This document shows positions 1 to 9,632 of a stretch of DNA of 30,983 nucleotides, in pieces. A program made the position numbers and the translations under genes. Below the pieces are notes generated by a model. That model saw only the letters and a list, made by a program, of their open reading frames with translations. It ran no database searches and was not told the origin of the DNA. Each line of letters starts with the position of its first letter. Position 1 is the first letter of the stretch. This DNA is from Fragilaria crotonensis (lineage: Eukaryota; Bacillariophyta; Fragilariophyceae; Fragilariales; Fragilariaceae): the NCBI GenBank assembly GCA_022925895.1, contig JAKSYS010000713.1, positions 1 through 30,983 on the forward strand. The letters run 5' to 3'.

Positions 1-2
1 AT

Positions 3-2015
3 ACTGTCGAGTTTACTGTCGTGGACGGTACGGCGATCCAATCCAGTTCACCCAGTGTGCCTACAGAGTCACAATCCCACTGATCCCAGCCTTTCCTCCA
101 CTTCCTGAGTGTCCAGCATCCTGTTCTATCAAATTGGAAGATTTACCCTCTTCCCTGACTCTGATTGTGCTGATGTTGGTGAAAATTATTACCCCAGTGA
201 TAATTCACCAACTAAGCCATCTGTTAACTTTTACCCTGCTTCTGACCCTGTTCCTGACCCTGAAGTCTTACCAGAAGTTGAAATCATGCCAGAACCCATG
301 ATCATTGAAAGCATTGAAGAGGAATTTGTGGAAGAAACAGCAACTAACCCAATTTTGGAGGCACTAAATGAGCTACCCAAAGCAGCAACTCAACAACCAG
401 TCCGGATGCTACCCCCACTTTTTCCTGAACCACCCCTAAGGCATTTGAATCCTCTTGCCCCAGTTCACCACCGCCCTTATGCAATGTTCCAGGACCCAGC
501 TCACCATCCATCGTCGGACTTGATGTTCTCAGAAGCTACGCTGGACGACCCACTGAACGGTACCATCCATCTACGCGACCTACCGCTTTGCATCGAAATC
601 AGCACCACTATCGCAGCTTTCTGTCTCAACTTTCTCGCCGCTCCACCGGAAGTTCATCACATTCGCGACATCACGTCATCCGACATGAAGCCTATATCGC
701 GCCACATCACTCTCAGACATCAGATGCCAAGTCCTAACTCCCCTCTGTATTCCCGCGACGACAAGTTCTACCTACTCGGCATGATTCACACCTGAACCGC
801 GCTACCAACTTGCTAACCCAGCATTTCACAGACGAACAACGCTCCCTTTGACCTTCGGCATCCCGGATAAATACTACGACATCACCCGCGACTTCTACGA
901 AAACCTCCCTACTGCCCGATGGAAACGACATGTGCTGTCGGACTCATCTACGCGCTCGACTCTACTGCATAACCCACCACCGCCACAGCACCTACCACCG
1001 ACACGGTTTTCGTCACACGACCTACCCGAAACACTTGTTCCAGATCGCCAAAGATATCAAGTCTACCGCTGCCGCTCTAAGTTTGTTCCTGATACCACTA
1101 CTTTTCGGACGCTCCGCTTTGCTAACCATGCCTTCTTTGAAGCCGATCTTTTCCTGCCTTTGCATTCCTTATCGCGGATTGAAACGCTATCGGAAAATGT
1201 TTCGCGTGGAATTGAATTTCGCTCGCGCGAATCCCTATCTTGTCGCATACACGAATTCTTTTCGATTGACGACGAGGAACAACGATCGATCGCCTTGCGA
1301 ACTGCCCAGACAATCATTCGCCTTGCCTTATTCGAACACGGTCTCATTAATCGCAAGACGCGACGACGATCGAGGAACCAGAATTATCCAACAACCGCTT
1401 CCATATTGGCAACCTCCCACCTGCAGATCTGTTCTTGTCCAACTTTGCAACCTGCTTCCCATTGATTACCAGGCCTCTCTTGTTCAATTGATCTTGATGT
1501 CAATGATGACACACTTGCAATCAACTATGTGCTCTGCCAACCTCTGGACTTCCTCCAACTGTTTACCCTGCAAAATCAACAGAAGCAAATGAGGAAACCT
1601 ACTACATGGATGTCTACTCTGACCTCACCCAGTCCCTACCAACGGCATCAACTTCTCGATTGACTTCCTTCCGCACTTCGAGTATATCCTCTACCGAGTT
1701 GCGCAATGTGAATCCAAGGACCTGACCGGCATTCTCCCCAGGAACCATCCTCCTCCTCACGTTATCATGTTCCAAGGCTCTCCACTTGCGTCCAACTCCT
1801 ACTCTAATGGTTCATCAACTGAGATTGCTAAACCTACAGCAAGAGCAGGAATCTTCCCACCACTCTCAACCATGATCAACAACCAATCATCAGCAACAGA
1901 GATGGAGAACCCTACAACAGATTGTCAGTCCAAGCTTTGTTCAAAGTCCAGCTTGCCAAACCAATTCTTTCCCATCACATTGGCGACCCTGACTGATTCC
2001 AATCAGCGCCGCTAA
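3..2015 (+). pseudogene. Frameshifted 5' coding region of the copia element, unrecognised
   Basis: Protein-like sequence continues through this stretch but hops between frames. Frame 3 is open at 3-80 and stops at 81-83. Frame 1 runs about 109-795 and is acidic and proline-rich. Frame 2 runs about 785-1465, and frame 3 is also open from about 900 to 1592. Frame 1 reads best near 1390-1485, with further shifts near 1490 and 1600. Frame 3 then runs from about 1593 to a TAA at 2013-2015 and continues in the same frame into the gag ORF. The longest ORFs here begin with GTG or have no ATG, so I do not take them as separate genes. No domain is recognised. It may be an unusual N-terminal part of Gag, an extra ORF, or an older insertion. 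Confidence 0.5.
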
Positions 2016-4169
2016 CTCTGCCGCCACCCTGATTCCAGTAAGTATCACATCGCCGCGATCCCAAACGGTCCCCTTTCCTTGGCTATTCGTGATGATACCA
2101 GTTTCACAACTGGTCCACTTGAGGAATCAATCTATCAAGCCTGGCATTGCCATCTCATTGATGCCCTCCGTGACCCTGAGATCCAACTTTTCAACAATCA
2201 TCTTTCTTATTATTACAATGAGAAAGAGTCTCATCCTGAGTTTCCATTCATTGATCAAATGGGACCTGATTCACCCTTTTCAGCCAATGGCTACAATGGT
2301 GAGTCTAGTCTACAATGTCTGTCTTATCCTGGTTGTTATGCTGGTTACTTACCTTTTTCTATCTGTGATAGCCTAGGCTGTCCCAATCAGATGGAATTAG
2401 TTACAAGTAACAACATAATTACCTTCCAACAGGATACAACTACATTTTCTGGACCACATTTTGCATGTCTTGCTGTAAAAACTCGCCGTTCCGCTTTATT
2501 TTCCGATCCGACTCGAACCCCGGACCCCCAGCACGAAATTTCTGCACAAAACGACCCACAAAACGAAAATCTTGCAGCAAACGCACCTGAAACTACAGTT
2601 TTCACGCACGATGAACCTGACAGCGAAATTTACACACAAAATGACACTACCAGCGAAAATCCAACACAAAACGACGCGCACAGCACGGAAACTCACTCCC
2701 AACAGCTAATTTCCGACGCCGAAACTACATACGACGAACACGCACAAGAAACTCAACAACTGCCCGGAACTCAACCAAATCTCGCGTTTTTGCCACCAAA
2801 CTCGCCCGAAACAAGCAGTTCACACACCGAAACACCCTCTAACTCGCCTCCAACTGCGAAATCATCAACTGGACCTCTAAAACGCTTTTCCGATGCATTT
2901 TCAGGCATTCTCACGCCGAAAAACGTAAAATTACCTCACGATCCGGCCACAACCGACTCGAACCCACAACCTCCGATTTCAACAACTTTTTCGACGACGC
3001 CCAAAATTATACCTTCCAAAACTTACCACCCCGGAATTCGAACCTCAACCACCAAATCCGTCACAAAATCTTTCGCAACCCCAAACTCAACAAAGCAAAA
3101 TTATTCAACCTCCCAATACGAAACCTACCAAATCTACACAAAAACGGCCAATTCTGAAAATGATCACCAAACTCCTCCAGAAACTCAAAACTCGCTTCCG
3201 CACGCCCAACTCCGCGCCAGGCGACCCATGCCACCTTTGCATACCCACCAACTGTCGACACCTTCTTTGACGACGACACCGATCATGACTCAGAGCAAGA
3301 GCCACAACACATCCAGCAGACATCGCCTGACGCACTCACATCATCCACGCGAACCGACTCACTTATCCCCAATTGAAGATCTAACCAAGACGCTTTTGAA
3401 GTACGCCAAAAATGCAAACCTTCGCAAATTGGCTTACCCAACCGATCTTCAAGCACGCCGCCGCCATTTTAACACCTTCATCGACAACCTTCGAATTGTT
3501 TGCAACATTTCCCCGTGGACGCGCCAAGTCTTTGATCTTTGGCCGAAACAAGTCTCTTATTCACACCCATTTGTCGGCACCGCACTTTACAACCTGATCT
3601 TTACAAACGTCTGCGATCCCTGCCAAAAACACATCATTGATGGTCCACCAGACGCCCGCACCGCGATTCTTACTCTGCGACGCCATTGTGCACCGCTAAC
3701 TCCTGATCATGTCGAGCGCACTCGAGAAGCTTTTTGTTCCATCAAACAACCGCATCATGAAGTCGCCACCTCTTACCTTAACCGCATCCGCATCCTTACG
3801 CGCGACTGCTATCATGCTGGAATCCCCAACACCGACGCCGAACTCATAAAACGCACCGTTCGTGGTGGAAGCAATCACTCCTTTTACGCCGCATCTTATC
3901 AACGCTTCGACGCCGATATCCGCCGAGCTGAACTAAACGACGAAGCTCTGCCACCATTCGCCGAACTTGAGAGCCATCTCTCAACATTGACGAATCCCGT
4001 GGTCTCACACTACCGTCTCAGAATCAACGCAACTACAATCAGCACGCACATTCTACCCGTCAACAATCTCACCATTTTCAATCGCGCCACCCCAAACTAC
4101 CCATCGTGTTTTCACACAACGTCAACAACAAGCTTTCAGCTCCATCCTTCGCCCATATTCAAACCCTAA
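2016..4169 (+). CDS. Gag polyprotein of the copia element (UBN2/retrotran_gag-like core)
   Basis: One open frame of over 700 codons. It has no ATG at its left edge and continues the upstream frame past a TAA, so the true start is uncertain. The first third is globular-looking with several Tyr/Cys/Pro stretches. The middle (about 2500-3350) is low complexity, rich in Thr, Ser, Pro, Asn and Gln, with repeated QND/NEN-like words. The last third (about 3430-4000) reads like a copia gag core: an RRRHFNTFIDNL start, an alternating helical pattern, and a closing ELESHLSTL segment, ending before the zinc knuckle that lies in the next ORF. Known role: virus-like particle shell and RNA packaging. The reading frame is lost at the gag/nucleocapsid junction near 4010-4350. 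Confidence 0.65.
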   Translation, partial: LCRHPDSSKYHIAAIPNGPLSLAIRDDTSFTTGPLEESIYQAWHCHLIDALRDPEIQLFNNHLSYYYNEKESHPEFPFIDQMGPDSPFSANGYNGESSLQCLSYPGCYAGYLPFSICDSLGCPNQMELVTSNNIITFQQDTTTFSGPHFACLAVKTRRSALFSDPTRTPDPQHEISAQNDPQNENLAANAPETTVFTHDEPDSEIYTQNDTTSENPTQNDAHSTETHSQQLISDAETTYDEHAQETQQLPGTQPNLAFLPPNSPETSSSHTETPSNSPPTAKSSTGPLKRFSDAFSGILTPKNVKLPHDPATTDSNPQPPISTTFSTTPKIIPSKTYHPGIRTSTTKSVTKSFATPNSTKQNYSTSQYETYQIYTKTANSENDHQTPPETQNSLPHAQLRARRPMPPLHTHQLSTPSLTTTPIMTQSKSHNTSSRHRLTHSHHPREPTHLSPIEDLTKTLLKYAKNANLRKLAYPTDLQARRRHFNTFIDNLRIVCNISPWTRQVFDLWPKQVSYSHPFVGTALYNLIFTNVCDPCQKHIIDGPPDARTAILTLRRHCAPLTPDHVERTREAFCSIKQPHHEVATSYLNRIRILTRDCYHAGIPNTDAELIKRTVRGGSNHSFYAASYQRFDADIRRAELNDEALPPFAELESHLSTLTNPVVSHYRLRINATTISTHILPVNNLTIFNRATPNYPSCFHTTSTTSFQLHPSPIFKP

Positions 4170-4352
4170 TGGCAACAATCAAAACAGAAGTCATCCACCG
4201 AGACCACCGCAAAACCATTCGCGCCCGTTCCGACCCCTACAAATCCTTCGCGACCACCTTTCAACAACCCGAATCAACGTCGCCCACCACCTCCTTCGCC
4301 TCGCCCATCCAACCAACCCCAACGGAACAATCGACCACCTTTCCGACCAACG

Positions 4353-5235
4353 TTGAATCCAAATCAACGACCATCACCCAATGGATCTAACATCAATCAA
4401 TCGCGCAACTCTGCATCCAACGCAGCTACCATCGTCTGCAATAACTGCGGACGCCTCGGCCACTATTCGCGCAACTGTACCAACCCAAGATCCAACCAAA
4501 ACAATTGCGCATCCAACCCGCAACGTTCAACCAACAATGAAAACGCTGCTCCTCGAAATCACCAACGCGCTTACTTTGTTACTGACTCTAGTCAAGACTC
4601 CCAAAATCATTCAAGATACCATCACCAAGCTTTCAAAGCTTCCTCCCTTGATCAACTTGATGATCAACAAGACAACATCCCATGGCCCAATCCCACTCTA
4701 CCTCAGATGCCTATCAATCAACCTCTACTTGACAGAGATTATCTTCCAACTGCCAACCATGCTCCTCCCAACTCTGGAGCCACAGCTTATTTCCTGATGA
4801 CCCCAATCACCATACCAAAGATTTGGTCCCCACTCCTTGCAAACTGGCTACCTGACAGTGGTGCTACCAGCCATTATACTCCACTCTTCAGCGACCTCAG
4901 TGATGTTGAACCTGCAGTGTCCCAATCTCCTAGCTGATGGCAGCACCAAGATGTCTACCCACAAAGGCACAACTGAATGTCACTTCACCACTGATGATGG
5001 CCTCAAATCCATCCTAGGTCTCACTGATGTCTACTTTGTTGAAGGCCTAAGTCACAGACTACTCTCCCCTGACTGCTCTATCATGCACTCAAAATTTCAG
5101 TGTCCTGATCAAGAACAGAGCTACCACCATTCAACTCCCAAATGGCTCCACCTACACTTGGCCAATTATCACCAGAGAAGCACCAAATCCACACCAAGCC
5201 TTTTCAACCACTTCCAACCCCAAAGTTCCCTTTGA
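4353..5235 (+). pseudogene. Copia nucleocapsid zinc knuckle and aspartic protease, frameshifted
   Basis: The first part is open in frame 3 (4353-4937). It shows a perfect CX2CX4HX4C zinc knuckle at 4437-4478 (CNNCGRLGHYSRNC), which binds element RNA. The retroviral-type aspartic protease active site WLPDSGATSHY has its catalytic Asp at 4854-4856. A frame change near 4910 moves the protease C-terminal half to frame 1, where the expected pattern of DGS, then LTDVYFVEGLSHRLLS, is seen up to about 5065. The reading then moves to frame 2 toward the integrase. The 3' end given here is the stop of the frame-1 tail, which is probably out of frame. Known role: the protease cuts Gag-Pol into mature parts. 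Confidence 0.8.
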
Positions 5236-5950
5236 CCTTGACTCTGAACCAGAAGAGCAACACTTTGATGACACTACAACTCCCATTGACACTGACCAAC
5301 GCCGCTCAGTCACCGCTTTACCTTTGGAACTGATTTATCGACGACTTGCTTACCGCAATTTTCGAAATCTCATGGTTGGATCCCTTCACCAAACATGGAA
5401 TGATCATGTTCTCACACCTACTGTTGACCACAACTCCTGGCCTCTCCGCATTTCAATCAGTCAAAAACGCGCCAGAAACAAAACACCTCAACGCCAAGGC
5501 ACCGAACCCTTCCATCGCCTTCATCTTGACCTTATGCGCAATCCTTTCCGCTATGGTCTCACCACCAATTCCAACTACTCAGCCTATTTGTTTATTGTCA
5601 CCACCCCAGGCAAATTAACAGGTTGGATTGGCCTTCCAACTGAGAGCACAACTTCCATCCTTATTGCTCTAAAGCAATGGCTTACTGACACAGAACTACT
5701 TGGCCGCACCCAATCCGTCCGTTTCATCCGCACTGATGCTGGATCTGCTTTTACATCAACAAAATTCATCTCTGAATGCACCTCACTTGGTATCAAAGTT
5801 GAAGCTGCAGCCCCTGAACATCAAGAAATGAATGGTATTTGTGAAGCAAAATGGCGTGAAGTCCACAACACTGCCAACATTCTCTCAACAATGCAAGACT
5901 TGGAGGTGCCTTCTTCCATCATGCCCATGCCTATGCAGTTCAAATCCTAA
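5063..5950 (+). pseudogene. Copia integrase, GAG-pre-integrase and DDE core
   Basis: Open in frame 2. An eroded GAG-pre-integrase segment (LIYRRLAYRNF) precedes the rve core. The catalytic triad is visible: Asp at 5528-5530 (HLDLM), Asp at 5735-5737 (RTDAGSAF) and Glu at 5843-5845, with 35 residues between the second Asp and the Glu, the standard DX35E spacing. Integrase inserts the cDNA copy into host DNA. The frame is lost at about 5900-5950. The sequence continues in frame 1 to about 6100 (including a FGCPTFFKRYEP segment typical of the copia integrase C-terminus) and then in frame 3. All three catalytic residues are kept although the frame is broken. Confidence 0.88.
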
Positions 5951-6099
5951 ATGTCTGCCCTGCCAAGAATGTTATTGATCAAGATGGCAACCCAACAACT
6001 CCCTATCAATACAGCTTCCAACGCAAGCCTTCCATTGCCAACTTTCGTGTCTTTGGATGTCCTACCTTCTTCAAACGCTATGAACCAACTTTCCGCACA

Positions 6100-7322
6100 A
6101 GCTTATCACATATAAGCAACAACTCCAACGAGCCTCTCGCGGAATTTTCCTCGGTTTCCCTGACAACTCCGCAGGCTGGCTAGTCTACTCCCCTGACCAA
6201 CCCCAAAGCCTTGTCATCACCCGCGATGCCTACTTTGATGAAGACTTCAATTCAGCTCTATGTTTTGATTCCAAACCCTTCGCTGGAGCCGTCCCCATCC
6301 GCTCCCAGTTTAACCCAAATGGACTCCGTAACACTCCCGAAAACTCTGAACCATCTACTTTTCACCAAACTGGATCTGCAGCCAACCTTGGCAATCCACC
6401 ATCAACCTTCATTGATGACACAAATCCACTGCCCTCCCTGACTGCCATCCCTGAATCTACTGATGAACAACCACCTGGAACCATGCCTAACCCAACCCAT
6501 GCTGACCATAACAATGAAGCAATCATCCAACATGGTCCAACACCACCCACACCACATCAAATCAACTTTGTCACCCATCAACAACATCATTCCCAACTCC
6601 ACAAGATGATGACCATCTACTTCCAAGAATGCAATGAAGATCTACCAACTATTGATCCCATTCATTCTGCCATGATGACTATTGACAATCCTTCCAACAC
6701 CAATCCACAAGCAACTCCCATGGAATCTGTGGACAAATACCTTCCAGAACCACAATCTCTGAAAGCTGTCCTCAAACTTGATGATGATGTCCGTAATGCT
6801 TGGTTACATGCCATCAAAATGGAAATCAAGAACCTCATTGACCATGATACCTTCATCCTTGGACAAACCCCACACAAAGATGAACTCATTATCCCAGTCA
6901 AACTTGTGCTCAAAGCGAAACAAACTGCATCTGGAAAACTTGACAAACTAAAAGCTCGCCTTGTTGCCCGTGGCGACCTGGAGAAACGTCTCCTGAAAAG
7001 AGTTAAAGCCATCAACCAACAACGACTCCTCGAACAACGTCAAGAAATTGCTGAATCTGCTACCTCTTCACCTGGCACTCCAAAACCTATGCCTGTTGAA
7101 CCACTCATGTATGAAGACACCTGGTCACCCTGTGCATCTGCAAGAGGGGTCAAGCTATTCATTGCAACCATCTGTGCATCCAGAAGAAGTGTCAAGAGTG
7201 CTGACTTCATTGGTGCCTACCTCCAAGCCAAAGTTATTGGTCGCCACTTCGTGAAACTGCCATTGGAATACGCCTATCACTTCCTGAATACGCTAAATTC
7301 TTTGGCTCCCCAATGTTACTGA
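6100..7322 (+). pseudogene. Copia integrase C-terminus, linker and reverse transcriptase N-terminal half
   Basis: Frame 3 is open for about 1.2 kb. It begins with the copia integrase C-terminal pattern (RGIFLGFPDNSAGWLVYSP, then TRDAYFDEDF), passes through a Pro/His/Asn/Gln-rich linker (about 6290-6720), and enters the RVT_2 reverse transcriptase at about 6780. There a WLHAIKMEI segment is followed by KLKARLVARGD and, near 7200, SADFIGAYLQA, which holds the first catalytic Asp. A roughly 100-bp Lys/Gln-rich stretch near 6985-7080 interrupts the usual spacing between the ARLVARG and SPCASARG segments. The frame is lost near 7270, and the expected continuation toward IYGL is in frame 2. Base composition is extreme: positions 6541-6600 contain one G in 60. 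Confidence 0.82.
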
Positions 7323-8036
7323 ACAAAGGAATCTACGGTCTCGTCTACTCCGGCAAATATTGGAACATTGAATTTTCGGAATGGCTCTATTCCCAAGGCT
7401 TCATTCAGTCTCCTTCGAACCGTCCTATTTTGTCCGATACGACAAACACAATCAATGGCTCCGCCTACTATTTTTCGTCGACGATATGCTCTACGCTGGA
7501 AGCAACGATTCCATCGAAAAACAATTTGAAGATTCCGTCCGCAATCGCTTTGATGTCAAATTCCTCGGCCCTGCGCAATGGTTCCTACAAATGCGTATCC
7601 ACAAACATTCCGACTCAAGCTACACCTCGACCAGCACCGCTATGTTTTGAATACTCTTCAACGATACGATCCAAACTCCGAATTCCCAGAACGAGATACT
7701 CCCTTCCCTCCCGATTATACTTTCAGCAAGGATAACCGCCCGTAACCGCCTCCGACCTGACTCTCGTCGAACAAAAGCAACAACGCCTTCCGTTCCGCTC
7801 TGCTGTCTGCACTCTCCTCTACCTAGCATACAACACAAGAGCTGACATCCTATTTGTTGTCTGCAAACTTGCTAAAGCATGCATCTCTCCTGGCATACCT
7901 GATTTTCGAGCTCTCACCTGGCTCATTGGCTACCTCCGACGTCGTCCCTACTATGCCCTCAAATTCTATCCGATGGCACTTCAAACCCCATCTATGACAT
8001 CTGCATCCATCATCGCATTCCATACACTGATCTCAC
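7283..8036 (+). pseudogene. Copia reverse transcriptase C-terminal half with FVDD, frameshifted
   Basis: The reading starts in frame 2 with the conserved MLLNKGIYGLVYSGKYW segment and shifts to frame 1 near 7410-7440. There the second catalytic motif is FVDD (7474-7485, FVDDMLYAGS) in place of the commoner YVDD. The thumb region (RFDVKFLGPAQWFLQMRI) follows to about 7650. Further frame changes run through 7650-8040, where only short coding-like stretches are readable. Known role: copying element RNA into cDNA. The catalytic Asp pair is intact, but the frame breaks would prevent a full product from the sequence as given. Confidence 0.85.
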
Positions 8037-8039
8037 TGT

Positions 8040-8567
8040 CTTCTCTGATGCCAGCTGGCAAGACTGCCCGATACTGGCCGATCTACTGTTGGATACATGA
8101 TCTTCTACAATGGTGCTCTTATTGAAGCAAATTCTACCATGCCAACACCTGTTGCCATGTCTACCTCTGAAGCTGAATATATGGCTGCATGTTCCGCAAC
8201 CATGGCCACCGCTCACATCCGAATGCTTCTCTATGATATGCTCTATCTTGGCACCAAACAATGGCGTGAAACCACTCAACGTCTCCCTTCTATCCCTGCC
8301 ATCCTCATGATTGACAATGAAGCAACTGTTCAAATCGCCAAGAATGGCAAACTCACTCGCAAAACTCGCCACATTGAACGCCGTTTCCACTTCGTCCGTC
8401 AAGGCCAACAAGACGGCATCCACCAACTCCATTGGATTCCCTGTGACTCCCAACTTGCCGATATCCTCACCAAGACTCAACACTCCGGCAAAATTGATCC
8501 TCACCTCACCAAGATCTTCTGTGTTCTCCCCGACCACATGCTTTCATCACCGGGACCAGAGATCTGA
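8040..8567 (+). pseudogene. Copia RNase H domain, C-terminal end of Pol
   Basis: A SDASW segment near 8050 carries the expected first acidic residue, then one frame change leads into frame 3, which is open to the stop at 8565-8567. Diagnostic copia RNase H motifs follow in order: STSEAEYMA (Glu), MIDNEAT (Asp), RHIERRFHFVR, and ADILTK. The stop lies three bases before the polypurine tract, the usual arrangement at the 3' end of copia elements. RNase H removes the RNA strand during reverse transcription. The domain itself is undisturbed after about 8095. Confidence 0.9.
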
Positions 8568-8570
8568 TCC

Positions 8571-8578
8571 AAGAGGGG
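8571..8578 (+). other. Polypurine tract of the copia element
   Basis: AAGAGGGG lies directly before the TGTTA that opens the LTR and just after the RNase H stop codon. By family knowledge this is the plus-strand DNA primer site in reverse transcription. Confidence 0.85.
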
Positions 8579-9009
8579 TGTTAAAGATCTACTGTCACTC
8601 TGTCACACTGTCACTGTAATTACTGTAAGGTTAAATACCATACGGTAATACGGTAGACAGTCCTTTATTTTCCTTCGTCTGTCCGTGACTCGTTCCAGTA
8701 GTTCTGCGAATCAGAACTCTGGATCCCGCGACCACGCAAGGAATTTAAATCATGTTGCCCTGAGTTTCCCTAAGTATTCAAATCTGTTATGTTGTCAATT
8801 TTATTGACAACACAACTTTTACTATGGGATTCATAACTCAAACACCACTCAACAAGTGGGATTAAAGCAACATAACTTTTGTGAGACTCCAACTAATATT
8901 GGAGATCTCACTTTCATTTTTCATCTACATTTTAACTTATAATTTCCACAAACCAAAAACAGTAAAGGCCTTTACTACTTAGTTCTACATCTTCTACATA
9001 TTTGTAACA
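8579..9009 (+). repeat. 3' LTR of the copia element
   Basis: The LTR begins with TGTTA right after the polypurine tract. The best matching end is TAACA at 9005-9009, giving a 5-bp terminal inverted repeat and a length of about 431 bp. The G-poor bias of the element body stops here. Promoter and polyadenylation functions are expected from the family, but I cannot place them exactly. The right boundary is an inference because the partner LTR is outside the window. Confidence 0.75.
8790..8911 (+). repeat. Run of four small inverted repeats inside the LTR
   Basis: Four hairpin-capable repeats follow one another. 8790-8799/8803-8812 is a perfect 10-bp stem (TGTTGTCAAT) with a TTT loop. 8823-8826/8832-8835 has a 4-bp stem. 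8845-8849/8855-8859 has a 5-bp stem (CCACT/AGTGG). 8881-8892/8899-8911 has a 12/13-bp stem (GTGAGACTCCAA) with one bulge. They would form in RNA or single-stranded cDNA. Function unknown. Confidence 0.7.
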
Positions 9010-9023
9010 ACAAATCTACCATC

Positions 9024-9185
9024 ATGGTCCACATCTTCAGGACTCCTACGCCCAAAGCTGGACGATCCGTCACGTTCGCTTCCTCTCCCGTCAAGTCCGA
9101 CGGCAGACTTCTAGGTCCTACTAACCTTAAGTCTACCGTCGGCCAGTACTCGCGTACCGATCACACGAATACTGTCAATGTGTAG
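9024..9185 (+). CDS. 53-codon ORF immediately downstream of the 3' LTR
   Basis: An ATG at 9024 starts a 53-codon frame ending TAG at 9183-9185. The product begins MVHIFRTPTPKAGRSVTF and is basic and Ser/Thr-rich. It lies 14 bp after the LTR end, exactly where a leader and gag start would sit after a 5' LTR. Its last codons (ATACTGTC, read as ..T V..) match the first eight bases of the window in the same frame. It may therefore be the 5' end of a second element copy sharing this LTR, or a host reading frame cut by insertion. It has no recognisable domain and could be chance. Confidence 0.35.
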   Translation: MVHIFRTPTPKAGRSVTFASSPVKSDGRLLGPTNLKSTVGQYSRTDHTNTVNV

Positions 9186-9632
9186 CATCTGATTGGATGA
9201 CGCTACTAGCTACAGTAGTAGAGTCGTTTGAGAAAGTTAGAAGCCTTTATCTCAAAGTACGATCCTCTCATCGCAGTTGAGAGTTGAGATGTTGATGAGA
9301 TTTATCAATGCACTGTACTGTACGTATGCTACTGTACTCCTTCGAATCTGATCGTCACGTCACGAAAATCATATCCACTCTTCAAAAAAAAGAAAATCTC
9401 AGGCCGCAGGTGTTGGAGGAGGGGACTGGACGTCGGCGAAGGCACCAGAAAGCACAGGACCCAGAAAGTCACATCGTGCTCCTGCCAAACTGCTTCTTGC
9501 GTTCGTTTCATTGAGTGGAACTCCAGTGTGTTGTTTGAGAAGGAGCACCGAGCACGTCACATTGCTTTGTCGTACTCGCAACGCATTATTATATTTGAAT
9601 TAAAAGATTAAAAGAGGCGAAAGAAGTGCATT
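9186..9632. promoter_or_regulatory. Intergenic region upstream of TOM70-like gene with small GTAC cluster
   Basis: No gene is visible. Positions 9313-9337 hold three GTAC palindromes, the smallest member of the island family described elsewhere, including one GTACTCC. An AT-rich stretch (9584-9620) directly precedes the TOM70-like start. Promoter function is inferred from position only. Confidence 0.4.

Larger units (their letters stand above)
1..9009 (+). mobile_element. Ty1/copia LTR retrotransposon, 5' end outside window, degenerate
   Basis: Domain order along the plus strand is gag core, CCHC zinc knuckle, DSGATSH protease site, DDE integrase, copia-type reverse transcriptase with FVDD, RNase H, then a polypurine tract and an LTR. 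Integrase ahead of reverse transcriptase is diagnostic of Ty1/copia rather than Ty3/gypsy. The best-reading frame changes at least ten times and one plain in-frame stop is present (2013-2015), so the copy as given cannot make one polyprotein. The body exceeds 8.5 kb without its 5' LTR, long for a copia element, because about 3.4 kb of coding-like sequence precedes the conserved gag core. The coding strand is very poor in G. The 5' LTR and target-site duplication cannot be checked here. Confidence 0.93.

Noticed and set aside
2040..2046. Splice-donor-like AGTAAGTAT within the gag region
   Set aside because: The gag frame reads through it sensibly and no matching acceptor improves the reading.
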